Origin: Ciborinia camelliae
Lineage: Eukaryota > Ascomycota > Leotiomycetes > Helotiales > Sclerotiniaceae
Assembly: GCA_025890175.1 (NCBI GenBank)
Contig: JANPYM010000003.1
Coordinates: 1,974,823 to 2,038,822, forward strand
Direction of reading: 5' to 3'
Length of the DNA: 64,000 nt
In this document: positions 25,391-37,953 of the stretch, in pieces
Layout: every line of letters begins with the position of its first letter
How positions within the stretch are numbered: position 1 is the stretch's first letter
Made by a program: the position numbers and the translations under genes
Notes under the pieces: generated by a model
Told to the model about the DNA's origin: nothing
Database searches by the model: none
The model's input: the letters and a program-made list of their open reading frames with translations, nothing else

Positions 25391-27838
25391 CTAAAACATT
25401 GGAAACACTCCTCCTGCCCTGTCTTTCCTATCACAGTATCCAATATTCGGGACTTTATCACCCCCACTCGTCCAACTAATGACGGTTAATGCTGTAGTGT
25501 ATACCATGACCACAAAGCCAAATACACAAAGTAAGATGTCTGCTCCTTTGCGGAAACGCGTTTTGGCTACACCTCTGTAATGTAGCATTGGCTTTTAAAA
25601 CGTTAGTCCTTTGACCGTGGGAATAAACGCATGTGATTGGAAGGGAGGACATACCGGATATATAAACACTAATGGGATACAAGCAAAGCTTCCTACAATC
25701 GAAACAAATTTATCCAGGTCATTAGAACCAACATATGCAATGACTGCGCAAAGAGCAACGACGAAGAAGCGGAAAGCGTTCTTCTGCCATTTGATATAAG
25801 GATTGTATTTCCCGCTTTTGGTAAAAAGTTCGTTTTCTGTGATTTTGATTGCCGGGAAAATTTGTAGAGGGGTTGACAGAAGAATGGCGCACGAATATAG
25901 GAATTGGACACCGTTGACCATCTTATCGTTCTGAGGAAGGTTGAGAAGGACAACTGTTTCTGTATGGGATCCAAATGCAGCGTAGCAGAGAGCACCCATG
26001 GAGATGAACACTACGGTGATGATGATCATGACCATGCCAAGAACGGGAGGAAACTTCTTAGGATTCTTCATAGATTCCTGAATAGGGATAATTAAGCCGA
26101 TTCCTTCAAAAGTAAAAATGGCGGTGCCAATGAACAAGGTCCAGTCTTGCTTATTGAAGTTGATGATGTCAGAGATACCACCTTGTTTCACAATTGTGAA
26201 AATGTCGTAGTAGTAGAGATAAATCAGGCCGATAAGAATGAATGCATCTGCTATGAGTGCTGTAAACCCAAGCTTGCTGATGTCGCGCAAAAGTGAGAAT
26301 GGCAGGAAAATGGCCATCTGTAATAAGATCAACCATGAGACGTCCCAATGAACTCTGCAATTAGTTACAGCTGCTATGAAAGCTTGCAGATTCTCGGATG
26401 TGAATACAATATATGCAGCCACGAACCCAATCTGACTGACGACAATCGATGAGAGAATGACAGTTCGCATCCACCTTCCGTATAGCACACCTCCCATATC
26501 TCCAAATGATGCTTCAACCTTTAGTCGCGTATTGACAAGCAACACGAAGCAATAATAACTCAGCGCTGCAACGAAGAGAAGTATAATATTACTAAAGAGC
26601 ATTCCGCCATTGAGGTATGCCTTCGGTAGGAATAGGACACCAGTACCAACGAAGGATTTAAGCAGCAACAACGAAGCTTGGAAAGGAGTGGTTGTTCCTT
26701 GTGGTGCACGCTCCTTGCGCTTTCTTTTCCGGCGACTAGGTGCGAGCAGAGCACTATTTTCCATAGGCTCTCTATCCTCATCACTACCACTACCATCACC
26801 ATATTCGTCAGAGACCGTATCCGATCCGAAGTATTCATCAGGTCCAAGCACCTCATCGTCTTCTTCCAATTCCTCACCAGCAAAGTGACCGTAGATAGTC
26901 AAAAACTCGAGGAAGTTGTTGGTAAATATCTTTGGCTTCCGTTGCGTGAGCCCTCCGCCTTCTTCCATGTCCAAACCCTCGGGAGTTGGACTGCCTGCTG
27001 CTCGGCGTAGATAATTTCGTCTGAATCCACCAGGAACTTTGATTGTGCCTATATCAAGAACTTCGTTCTCTGCTTCTGGTCGCGAAAGATGGAAGCTCTT
27101 ACTTCTTTGAGATCGGCTTGCTCTGTGGGCATCTTCGGACCATCGGTAAATAGGCCTCGTAACATCACCACCTTGTAATCGCAGACTCGAGAACTCATCA
27201 TCAGCTAACCCAGGTGCCACGTTCTCAACTGCTTGCTTTGATGTACTAGCTGGAGAGCCCACACGGAATGACGATGACTGCCCGCTTAGTCCAAATATAC
27301 CATCAGCAGCACCATCACCACCTAGCTGCGAAGGTCCCGGTTGTACTAAATGTCTCTTTATAATTTCTGGGTCCTCGTAGGCTGTCGGACCAGCCCATCC
27401 TTGCCCCCCTTGTACGGAACGCGGCACAGAGCCATAATTGCTATGCACTCCTGTGCCTTGTATTTGTTTACCGGCAGCGGCTGGTGACAATGGACGGGTG
27501 GGAGGTGTTCCAAAGGTAGGAGGAGTCTGCCCGATAGAGTTGGATAGAGCAGCAGCTAAGGCGCTAATACCTGGACCAGGCGCATAGGATGCTGGGCCAC
27601 CTGCGCCAGCCAGAGGTAGAGGGTCAAGATTCTCGGACGAGTCTGTCGCAGCGGCCTGATACGGAGTAGGTGTTTGTCGAACTTGCGGAGTGCCTTGGTG
27701 AGAAGGTACTGGTGAAGCCAATCGAGCTGTTGACTTATCTCTTGAAGATGGGCTTCCCGATCGCCCTCTAAATGAGCCCGGTGATGGTGAAGAACTCATT
27801 GGAACTGGTAGAGGTCGAGAAGAGGAAGGGACCGACAT
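25391..27838 (-). CDS. vacuolar amino-acid transporter, AVT3/AVT4 type (AAAP family)
   Basis: Two exons (27838-25655 and 25591-25391) around a 63-nt intron give 794 residues. The first ~380 residues are a Ser/Pro/Gly-rich, probably disordered cytosolic tail with an acidic stretch (LEEDDEVLGPDEYF). The transporter fold starts at about residue 383 with the conserved LLLKSFVGTGVLFLPKAY of amino acid/auxin permeases and continues through about 11 membrane helices to the C-terminus. In yeast Avt3 and Avt4 export neutral amino acids from the vacuole; the long N-terminal tail is typical of the fungal subgroup. It is transcribed divergently from the cation-chloride cotransporter gene, also a likely vacuolar membrane protein. 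Confidence 0.88.
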
Positions 27839-28899
27839 GATGATAAGAGGTGAGGTCGGTGAAGGAGGGTGGCAGGTATGTTTGATTTGAAGGGTAATAA
27901 TTCGTTATGTCTTATCTCATGATAATTGCTGTGTTGTAATCCTAGTAACACAACCTATTGGGGATTGGGGAAGATGTGAATCTTCTTCCGTTTCGTTAGC
28001 CACAATATACCTATAGATAGATGACTTGATGAATGAAACAAAGCTTCATATGCAATAATGCAAGATTGATTTGAACTCACAGGATTTATTTGAAAAAATG
28101 AAGAACAAATACTGTAATGTTTCAAAAAGAGATACTGTCACCTGTCTATCTTATTCTCATTCTCAGCTCACAAGCAAGGCGGGTGGGTACGGTAGTATCT
28201 TTGTTTATAGAATGTCCCTTATCAATTTGATAATCTCAACATTTGAAACATCCAAACACCTCCGGCCCCGAAAAGTATATAACCTTAAAACTCAACCAAT
28301 TAGAATTCAATGTTGGATTCTCTTTACAGTATATCCGATAATCCGATTAGCCTGCACTGCATGTTGTATCCCCAGAAAAGCAATAGATGATCTCTTATAC
28401 CAAGATACCAACTAGGGATTAGTAATTGTAAACAAGTGTGAGAAGAGTGGTTGGTAGGTTGGTTGGTAGGTAGGTAGGTATGGATTCTACTATGAGCCAT
28501 TTTTTATGTATGTACCTATCTAAGGTATATATATGAAGGTAACTACCCCATTACAAATATAAATAACCTATATATATAGTGCCCTCTATCTATATCTACC
28601 TATTAACTACTTCCTTTCCTTTCCCTTCCTTCCTCCTTCAAATCCTCTTTATCCAAAGCTCTTATGCTGAGCAACCTCGCTGTTGTTTGTACCTTGCCCT
28701 GTCGACCCTGCCACATGACGTCGAATGGTGATATCCTTGTTCTTAGGTACTTATAGTTTCACCAACTCTTCTTATGTCTTGCACTTGGTTATCAACTAGA
28801 TGAGCTACAAGGCATTATTTTGATACTTACGCTACGTATTCATTTGGAGGTAGGTATTGCTATTGCCATTGATATTGATATTACCATCAATAATTGAGA
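27839..28899. promoter_or_regulatory. shared divergent promoter region
   Basis: About 1.06 kb separates the start codons of two divergent membrane-transporter genes. It holds GGTA/GGTT repeats at about 28450-28485 and TA-rich runs (28525-28580). No individual site can be assigned. Confidence 0.45.
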
Positions 28900-31800
28900 A
28901 TGCCCAATGCTGGGCAAGAGATTGACAACATCCGCGAATCTAGCACCCGCGAGCATGGAACTCGGCAAATACAGCGCAGCGGTAAAGCTCCTGCTAGTGA
29001 ATCAATCACTGGCCACGAACATTCCAAGACCAATCGATTACTATACCCATTTTCTCGCGATGGAACTGACAATGATCAACCACCAAACCCGCAAGAAGAA
29101 CAGCCTCCAGATCCCTACTCTGCCGGTACCATGGGAGGTAACTCGTTGACTGTGCAAATGCATAATGAGGCGGGGCGGAAGAGAAATAGCCCAGTGGTTC
29201 CTAGATCAGGACTAGTACCTCGACCGATTGGTGGACAAGAGAAGTTGGGGATGTTCTCCGGGGTGTATGTGCCAACATGTCTCAATGTTTTGAGCATTTT
29301 GATGTTCCTCCGATTTGGATTTATCCTAGGGCAAAGTGGAATACTGGGTATGATGGGTTAGTCTTTCAATCCCTATGCGCCAATAAGTATTCACAGCACA
29401 TCTAGGCATGCTTGTCGCTTCTTATGTTATCAATTTCATCACTACTTTTTCCTTGTCTGCGATTGCCTCGAACGGAACAGTGCGCGGGGGTGGGGCATAT
29501 TATTTGATCTCCCGTTCTTTGGGTCCAGAATTTGGGGGATCGATTGGGCTCGTCTTCTATATGGGCTTCGTATTTAATACCGGAATGAACGCCGTGGGTC
29601 TTATCGATTGCATAACTTTGAATTTTGGTGCAGACTATGGCAATTGGGCTCAAATCCTGCCTGAAACAAAATGGTATTGCTACCTTTGGTCTACCATAAT
29701 ACTCGTCCTGTGTACGTTAGTATGTTTGGCTGGATCTGGAATATTTGCAAGGGCTAGTAATGGACTACTGGTTGTACTCTTCTTCGCCACATTGAGCATC
29801 CCATTATCTGCACTGGTCGTCGGTCCCTTTGAAAGTCGGAAGCTAGGCATTGAATATACGGGCATTAGCTTACAGACACTCTCCGGAAATCTACTGCCTC
29901 GGCTTACTAGAGGTGCCGCAGGCAGTCAAATGAAGGGAAGAGAAACTTTTCAGGATCTGTTCGGGATCTTGTTTCCTGCCACGGGGGGGATATTTGCCGG
30001 TGCAAGTATGAGTGGTGACCTAAAGTCTCCGAGCAAAGCAATTCCCAAAGGCACTTTATACGGTCTTGTTACAACCTTTTTCTTGTATACTTTAGTCATA
30101 CTAGCTATGGCCGCCACCGTAACCCGCTCATCTTTTCTCAGAAACACGAATGTACTTCAAGAAACCAACGTATCAGGCTTATTGATCTTAGCAGGAGAAG
30201 TATCCACTAGTCTTTTCTCTGTTCTCATGGGAATTATTGGCAGTGCAAAGCTTCTACAGGCAATATCAAGAGATAGCCTACTACCGGGATTCTCGATATT
30301 TGGTCAGGGAACCAAGAAAGCTGATGAACCTACTTTCGCAATAATTTTTACATTTATTGTCACCCAATTGACAATGCTCGGCGACCTCAATCAAATCGCC
30401 AGTTTTGTAACAATGACCTATCTTGTAAGTAAAGTTTGGTCACCAAAGTCTGCTATTCTTACCAAATCTCGTTTTGCGTATCACATCGGCTCTTCCCTCC
30501 GCTTGGTATTTAGTACTGTGTTTTGATATGCACATTTGTCACCCGCACCCACTTTCATATTTGTACCTTCAATGCAGTAGTACTCAATATTATATTTTCA
30601 TGCGAAAGAATTGTTATAGTTGAAATTGGCTAATTTTGTTAGATGACATTTCTAGTCATGAATCTAGCTTGCTTCCTTCTTTCCATCGGATCTGCACCCA
30701 ATTGGCGCCCTAGCTTTCATTTCTTCAACTGGCAGACTGCTTTTGCTGGTGCAATAGTGTCAGGGGCTGCAATGTTCTTTGTTGATGGATTCTATGCAAC
30801 GGGATGTGTAGGGATTCTTCTTCTTCTATTCCTTCTTATCCATTATTCCGTAGAGCCAAAGAGCTGGGGGGACGTATCCCAAAGCTTGATATATCATCAA
30901 ATTCGAAAATACCTCCTGAAGCTAAAACAAGAGCATGTCAAATTTTGGCGTCCTCAAGTTATTTTACTTGTGAACGATCCACGTCGACAATACAAACTTA
31001 TACAGTTTTGTAATTCCATGAAGAAAGGTGGTTTGTATATCCTTGGTCATATTATCGTGACAGATGATTTTAGCCAATCAGTACCAGAAGCTGTAAGTGG
31101 AATGTCTATACTTTGGGTGACAAACGAAAATGGTCTACTCGTACAATTTATCGTTCGCATGCACTAATTAACGAGCAGCGTCGTCAGCAAGCAGCATGGA
31201 ACAAATATATTGATTTTTCAAAGATCAAAGCATTCGTCAACATTGCCATATCTCCGGCTTTAGAATGGGGAGCTCGCAATATTATTCTCAACGCCGGGCT
31301 GGGAGGGATGAGACCTAATATCGCAGTTCTGGGATTTTACAATCTAGATGACCTTAGAAACTCTCAGCCATTGGTAGACATTTCAGAGCCATCCAAGTCA
31401 TCATCAAGCAACGCCGAGATACCACAGAATCCGCCTCGATGCAGGCGTCAGAACAGTAAAGAAAAGAAGATGCAAGGAGTGCTCCCCACTGATTTGTGCC
31501 GGACCGAAGACATGATGAGTGTGACAAGCTATGTGACCATTTTAGAAGACTTACTCTTCAAGCTACAGATCAATGTTGCCGTGGCAAAAGGATTTCGAAA
31601 TCTAGAATTGCCTGGTACGGAGAACACCAAGAAGTATATCGACCTTTGGCCTATCCAAATGTCTGCCGAAATTGCTGCCGAAGGGAACGTAAAACAGAAT
31701 GTTTTAACCACGAATTTTGATACATGTAAGATATTCCATATATCCTTCGATGGGTTTGTACATATAGTTCTGCCTATATTTTAAGAAGCAATTAGCAATT

Positions 31801-33519
31801 TTGATTACTGAATTCGTTAAATTTGAACTATTTGGAGTAGCTGACGATGTCGATAGATACTCTAATTCTTCAGCTCGGGGTCATTTTGAACACCGTGCCT
31901 GCTTGGAAGAAGGCATATAAACTTCGCGTAGCTGTGTTTGTTGAATATGAAAACGACGTGGAAGAAGAAAGAGGTAGGGTGAAATCATTACTCGAGAATT
32001 TGCGTATAGAAGCCGAGATTCTTGTATTCTGGCTAGCATCAGGCGACCTTCCCTCCTATGAGATAATCATCAACGGTGCAGACCCCAGTTCTTGCCAGGT
32101 TGATGAAGTAGAGGAATGCCTCAAGGAGCAAGATTGGTGGGATGAAATACAAAAGCTTCGCGGGAATCGTGGGGCTACCACATCCGCTTCGGTAGATTTG
32201 GCACAAATTGCCAACATATTTCAAGCAGGTCCGAGTTGGCCAGATGCATCATTTCAACAAGGTCCACGATCTGAACGTGTGAGTACTTGACCCGCCCTTT
32301 AATCTTTCAAATATACATGGTTTTTCTGCCCCTTTATATTTATTGTTCCCAACAATTCCAAAGTTAACCTAAGAATTACTTCTAGGCTGAAAGATTTCTT
32401 GGACTTCGACGATTGCTAAGGAGATCTAAAAAAAGACACAATATGAGTCATCTAAAAAGATTAGGTGTCAGTATGGGTATGCAATCTCAGAGATTAGAGC
32501 CCGATGTTATGAGCCGACACCCTAGTCATGGCAGCGCTAGCGAAGATACAGATAGCGATTCCGAACTCGAGACCGAGGAGCCAGTGTCTGATGATGAAAG
32601 TGCTGCAAGCGAAGGAGACCTTGATGATTTCGAATCAGACACAGACTCCCACGCCGGTGAGGTTAAGCCACTTGCGCGAAGAAGAAGCCATGGCGATAGC
32701 TTACGTGGTCCTCCTATGTCTAAGCGTGCAGCGGGAGCAAAGGAGCCGGTTCCTCCTACGATTTCAAGATCCACAAGGCAGTCTATAATCCACACTTTCA
32801 ATAAGCCGCCAGATGCATCGATGCCAAGCGTTTCAGCGCCTGTCTCACCACCACGTTCACCCCAACCACCTAGTACTCAGCTATCAACGGTCCCAAACCT
32901 TACCGACTCTCTACAAGACTCGCAAAAGCCTCTCGCCGCCCCCTCAACAAGAGCCGCCAATTCATCAGCATCATCAACTCTCCTACGACCCCGTTCTAAT
33001 TTATCAAAACCGCCAATCTCCAGACACGCATCCACCCCAAAATTCTCATCCAAACCCGTTCCCATAACCCGTGTAGCCACCGAAGACGGTCCTGGCCCCA
33101 GCATAATGTTCACCGAAACCCCCTCTCCCCCAACCATCCGCAAATCCGCTTCTCGTATGCCATCCGCCTACCGTTCTTCCCCCTCCTTTGACCGCATCTC
33201 GGAAGCATCTGATTCCTCCAACCCTCCTCCACCTAATCCTCCCTCTCCAACTCGCTCCTCATATTCTCTGCAGTCTCTTCCACTCAGTTTCAATGACCTA
33301 CCCTGTAGAGCACAACATTTGATTCTTAATCAGTTGATTAAGAGTCAGAGTGAAGATACGGCGGTTATTTTTACAACTTTGCCGAGTCCGGTTGAGGGAA
33401 CTGGAAGGAGTAAGGAGGGGAGTGAGGGGTATCTTGGGGACTTGGAGGTGCTGTGTGGGGGATTACCGCCGGTGCTTTTAGTTCATAGCAACAGTATAAC
33501 GGTTACGGTTAGTTTGTAG
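28900..33519 (+). CDS. cation-chloride cotransporter, Vhc1 type (SLC12 family)
   Basis: Six exons (28900-29356, 29406-30424, 30643-31092, 31179-31725, 31857-32278, 32386-33519) give 1342 residues. After a polar N-terminus, residues about 115-600 form the 12-helix APC-fold core: GVYVPTCLNVLSILMFLRFG, ASNGTVRGGGAYYLISRSLG, GIFAGASMSGDLKSP and FVTMTYLMTFLVMNLACFLL are all characteristic of SLC12 proteins. The cytosolic C-terminal domain has the family's WRPQVILLVNDPR motif and is split by a long Ser/Pro-rich acidic insert (about residues 985-1270) before a short conserved end (LPPVLLVHSNSI). Yeast Vhc1 moves K+ with Cl- across the vacuolar membrane. The 218-nt second intron is longer than the others but the protein is continuous across it. 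Confidence 0.9.
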
Positions 33520-34300
33520 GATGTAAGAGTGAGTTGGGTGGGAGATGGTACAAAAGTCATCGGGAGACGGAGGAAAAGAATTAAAATACATAGGGAAGCG
33601 GAGTTGGAGTTTGATGGGTATTTTCGGTAGGCTGGATAGGTATGCGTACAACAAGGAATACAATCAGGACAAAACTTTTATCTGAATTTTCCTTTGCTAC
33701 GGGATAGTGGATAAATATCAATCCCTTTGAATTAGAGTTATAAACTGACGGTCAATAATTGCATACAATAGGCCAAAAAGTCCTCACTGCAGTACATATA
33801 CTCAACAAAAACCGTGCAAATGGTCATGCATTATTCGTAAGATTATCTCTTCGTGTCATCCATCCCATTGTTGAATTTAAAATCAGACAATTGAGAGTTT
33901 CATGAGTTATTGAAGGCTGTTCGATTGTCGAACCCTGACTCAGATAAAAGAGTGTAATGACGTATCCAAGTTCGTTCATCCGTCAGATGCAGTTCTGAGG
34001 GGATATTTGATTGGAGAGAGAAGCCTCGGAGGCTAAAATGTAGTTGGGGATGCTGAAACAGCAGTGCTGACTGTGCTTTGAGTTTGTGATCGAAACCTTT
34101 GTTGGGAAGAGAGAGAGAGTGTGTGTGTGATGATTATGTGATGGAGGATTGGTACTATTTGAAGTCATTTGAATAGGCGAAACTGAATCTTCTCTCTCGA
34201 CTTACGTGAGTGAGGGCGTTGTCACTGATATTTTCTCTGAGGTGAAGAGGAGCTCCAAGGAAAAAATCTCGTCTACCCAGAAATCTGGCAAGTCATCTTC
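33520..34300. other. intergenic region, no gene supported
   Basis: This is the 3' flank of the cotransporter gene. A GA and GT dinucleotide tract lies near 34108-34130. No conserved frame was found. Confidence 0.55.
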
Positions 34301-34313
34301 ATTCGATGACTAA

Positions 34314-34770
34314 TTTTCTTCAAAATTGTCATCGTCATAGAATGTTTTGTTTATGGACTCTAGATTGGAGTTAGAATTCTCCTCGAAAACTTCATTTTGG
34401 TCTTCGGGGATGCTTCTAGTACTCAAGCAACCATCAAGGACTACTCCTTGGCTCCTAGCTAGATCTTCCAGATAAGACTGCTCGTCAAAATTCCAAAAAA
34501 TTCTGCAAACCTTTGTTCCCTCATATAAGTTTCGACAAAATCTTCATCAAACTCTTCATCAATACCGAAATCCACAAAAGCTTCACGCATTATTTTAATA
34601 GGGACATGATCTTTATAATAATCGAAGCGATTTGGTAAAATAGAAGCGAAAAATAATGAATTCTTGAAATCTAGTCCAGAGTTCTCGCTTGCTGGTTCCG
34701 CTCGAATATCAGCACCGTGGTATCTCTGAAAGTATACCAAGATAATACAGGGTTCCGGTTTATTCTTCAT
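34314..34770 (-). pseudogene. acidic hypothetical protein with a frame break
   Basis: A 103-codon frame starting MKNKPEPCIILVYFQ runs to 34459 and is acidic near its end (DEEFDEDFVETYMREQ). It stops soon after a six-T run near 34501. In another frame of the same strand, the coding look resumes at once (FDEQSYLEDLARSQG) and continues acidic to a stop near 34314 (YDDDNFEEN). One missing base in the T run would explain the pair, so this is a broken gene, a sequencing error, or two chance frames. The family is not recognised. Confidence 0.3.
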
Positions 34771-35888
34771 AATGTAGGGTCGGGCTTCTTGTCAATGCAA
34801 GCCATTTCAAGACTTCAGAAGTCATGGTTCGGTTCATGACGGCCAATACATGAATTATGCATGCCAGTCGCTGCGACTTGGGGGCCATGCATTGCCAACC
34901 AGTCTCACCGTCGCGTGGCATATCGACAAATGACACGAATCAAGTAAATCGCAAAGGTCTAGTACCATGACCACTTCCAGTTTGAAGTCTTCCAAGATAT
35001 ATCACCGTAATTCTGAATGGGGACTTCAACAATGACTCTCAAAGCCATCGATAATTCCGACGCAGACTGAAGATCTGGTAAGCCGCCCAACAAATCAAAT
35101 GTACAGTATATTTGCCGCATTCTAAATCAAGGATATAATTCTCAAACGCGCTCCAAATTACACAAAGCCTCGCCATCCCAACGGCTATTTATGGAGTCCG
35201 AAGACTCTGAACAGCCCACCGTGGCCTCCGAGGGGTCGAAGAAGGCGAATTATATTATATGTAATTCTTGGTTCGATATCTATGCCACTTCTGATGCTAT
35301 ATCTTGTCGCAATATACAGCAGCACACGTCCTGATCATAAAGTCTTCATGCCGCTGGGATTGTGTGCCTATGATTCAGATGATATGGTTTTGGGAGCGTT
35401 TACCGTCTTCTCATATGTAAACGCATGAGCTGGACAAACCTGCAAAATGATTAAAAATGAGACTGTACTTCTGGTGGCATCAAGACGATGCTTTGGGGTG
35501 GATGTTTAGCTGGCTAAGGCTACATTCCAGCACTTGTTGTCCTGGGAACTTGAAAGTTTTCGAACACTGATTCGAGAACTTCGAAAGAAAAATCATCACC
35601 AATTTCTGTGTACGAGAGGCTTAACCATGCCATCAATGGGTTAAAAAGTATTGCATATTAATCTGTCAAAAGCAAGATAAAAATCCATGTCCCTTCCTAT
35701 TCTGCCGGTTCCAATTACCCACGACCCGATGATCCTCCACATTAAGTTTTCGCTTTCCTCTACATCGCCCATCAAGTAAATTCACTCCATCCATTCCCTC
35801 CCCTCCCCATCCCATCCTTTTACTTTCAATTCTTTCACTTCCTCCAAGAACTTTCAACCCACCAAACTCGTTCCTTCTCTCTCTCCCC
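34771..35888. other. intergenic region, no gene supported
   Basis: No conserved frame was found on either strand. The right end is the 3' flank of the GPI-like gene. Confidence 0.5.
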
Positions 35889-36261
35889 TCAAAAAGTCAA
35901 AAGCCATCCCAAAAACACAGCGAGTCCCCCAATCGCAGTATGGGGCGACATATTCTCACCCGCATTAATGATACTTGTTCCAGTTGCAAATCCACCCGAG
36001 TCCGTGATAGTGGGACTTGTAATACTAACAGTGCCATTTCTGGTACTTGTTGGACCTTGACGTGTGCTGATGTTATTTTGTTAGGTTGAACTTTTTAAAG
36101 AGAAATAGGGAGAATGGAGGAGGAAAGAAGATGGGCATTTACAAAGTTCCGTTGGTATGAATGCTTGAATTTGAGGGAGCCTGTGCTTGGACTTGCAGGG
36201 AGAGCATGAGGAGGATGGCGAGGGTAGCAAGGAAGAGGACGGGTTGGTAGGTGCGAGGCAT
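35889..36261 (-). CDS. small secreted GPI-anchored-like protein
   Basis: Two exons (36261-36143 and 36066-35889) across a 76-nt intron encode 98 residues. Residues 1 to about 26 are a signal peptide (VLFLATLAILLMLSLQVQA). The mature part is short and rich in Thr, Ser, Asn and Gly with N-glycosylation sequons (NSS, NGT). The C-terminus has small residues (INAGENMS) followed by a hydrophobic tail (IGGLAVFLGWLLTF), the signal for GPI attachment. It is therefore expected on the plasma membrane or in the wall. No family is recognised. The 5' splice (TTGTAAAT) and 3' splice (ATCAG) keep frame and no simple ORF scan finds it. Confidence 0.6.
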
Positions 36262-36740
36262 GATTAATTGAGGGAAGTATGTTTGCTTTTATTGGGATTT
36301 GTTTCGTTGAAATTTCTCAAGGGAATTATATTAGCTTTTATTGGGATTTGTTTTGTTTGAAATTTTGAGAAGACTTCTCTTTAAGTAGAAATCTGGGTTA
36401 TAAGTTTTGGAGAAGATTCACTTGTAAATTTCATTCATATGCTACCAGCCTCAGATCAGACTCCCCGCCACAATTCCAGTCCAAGAGATGAAAAATATTT
36501 CCGGTTTTAGTAATGTATAGGATTCAAATATGCGCGGCGAGCTATCTAGTGAATGTTTATTCTGGGATTTTACATTCCAATCACCAGCCCTACGCGCCCA
36601 ACCCCAGCACGCATCGTTTGAATAAGCTTTGACCTCTATCTCTAAGTAGACACCAAAAACAAAAGAATAGAGCAAGACCTCAAGCAGTATGAGTTAACGT
36701 CATGCTGGTATGCATACAACCTTCCAACCATTCACATTGC
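36262..36740. other. intergenic region, no gene supported
   Basis: Holds a near-duplicate of about 30 nt (GCTTTTATTGGGATTTGTTT at about 36285 and 36333) in the leader or promoter of the GPI-like gene. No other feature was seen. Confidence 0.5.
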
Positions 36741-37110
36741 TTACCGTCAACTTCCGCTGACCAGCCCAATCTTTTGCATCTCGACTCTCTTTTAAAGCTG
36801 TGCGAACTTTGCTAGAGTGTATGATGCCAATGCCTTATGCTGACCCACGCAAGCACGTGGTCATCCTCCGAATAGCATATACTGGAAAGGGCCAGGTTTG
36901 ATAGAGTGCCATCTGTCCGGGTTGAAGGATTCGACATCATTCCAAAATACCGATTCAATACGGTGTAAGCCATAAAAATTTGCCCATAGCTTTGTGCCTT
37001 TAGGTATGTAGATGGCCGATTCGCCATCTCTTTTGGTAGAGTGGTATCTGTCAATGATAGGATGCCCATAGTCACGTCGATGGTTTGATGACTTGGCTTT
37101 AGTGGCTCGA
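36740..37110 (-). pseudogene. cytochrome P450 remnant (C-terminal third only)
   Basis: The minus strand encodes the C-terminal P450 region: GESAIYIPKGTKLW, FWNDVESFNPDRW, then FQYMLFGG directly followed by a TGA at 36863-36861 and then PRACVGQHKALA in the same frame. The stop falls where the third glycine of the FGGGPRxCxG haem-binding loop belongs. Upstream, the expected segment (SLTDTTLPK) is in a different frame from GESAIYIP, so at least one frameshift also exists. More stops follow the haem loop. The N-terminal two thirds (oxygen-binding helix I, ExxR) are not found nearby. The pattern matches CYP52-like fungal P450s, but subfamily cannot be fixed. Confidence 0.75.
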
Positions 37111-37953
37111 CTAGTCACAATAACATATAACAAAAAGGATAACAGAATGATCCAACTGATATCGAACATTATGAGCATACGTCAAATGAAGTATCTCGAC
37201 AGCAGCAGTAGGACAGTGGTCCACAGGCAAATAGAACATTCACATCCATCTTATCTCGTGGAGAAGAAATTAACAGTGACCAACAACAATCCGACAGAGC
37301 TAACGCATATTATTATATCCCAACATCGGTGGCATGATGAGGCCTGCTATGCACTTGCAATGTAAACAGCTCCCATAAATATTGCCGTGCTGTGCCGTTC
37401 TACCTAAGGTAGGTCGCGTAGCATTGTATGCAGTGAAACCTCAGAGAGGTAGGCAATGTTTACAACTTTAAGATAATTTATTGTAAATTGTAATCCAGAA
37501 ATTACGCGTCTTGCTAAAGTGTTAAATAGAAATCGAGTAACATCCGTTATATTGATGTATAGAGAAAGCCAGGATTACCTAGTCTTAAAAAACTCTTAAA
37601 AACACGTATTTTTATGTTCAGTCACCCTATCCAAGTGGCTCGAGCGTTACGTAGCAAGACGACTGAGACTCGGAAAAGAAATATCGCCCCTGGAACCGCA
37701 AAACAGTCAATCAACCAACAATCAACGTTCTGATCTCCAGCTACCCCCGCAAACTTTATAAGGATACGTCAGCGTTTTAATATTTAATTGCTTCAACACA
37801 ACGAGCCCAGATATTGGACAGCAAACATCAAATAAAAAGGAGTTGTTCACTCAATCCATATCCCGATATTGTGTTCGAACCAGCATCAATCCCTTGTCAC
37901 ACGGCCTAAGGTTCCTCCTGCTGTGCTGTGCTGCATTTCTTCATACATCAAGC
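37111..37953. other. intergenic region and rer2 promoter
   Basis: No conserved frame. The last 200 nt are the probable promoter and leader of the cis-prenyltransferase gene; an in-frame open stretch upstream of 37954 lacks an ATG. Confidence 0.5.
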
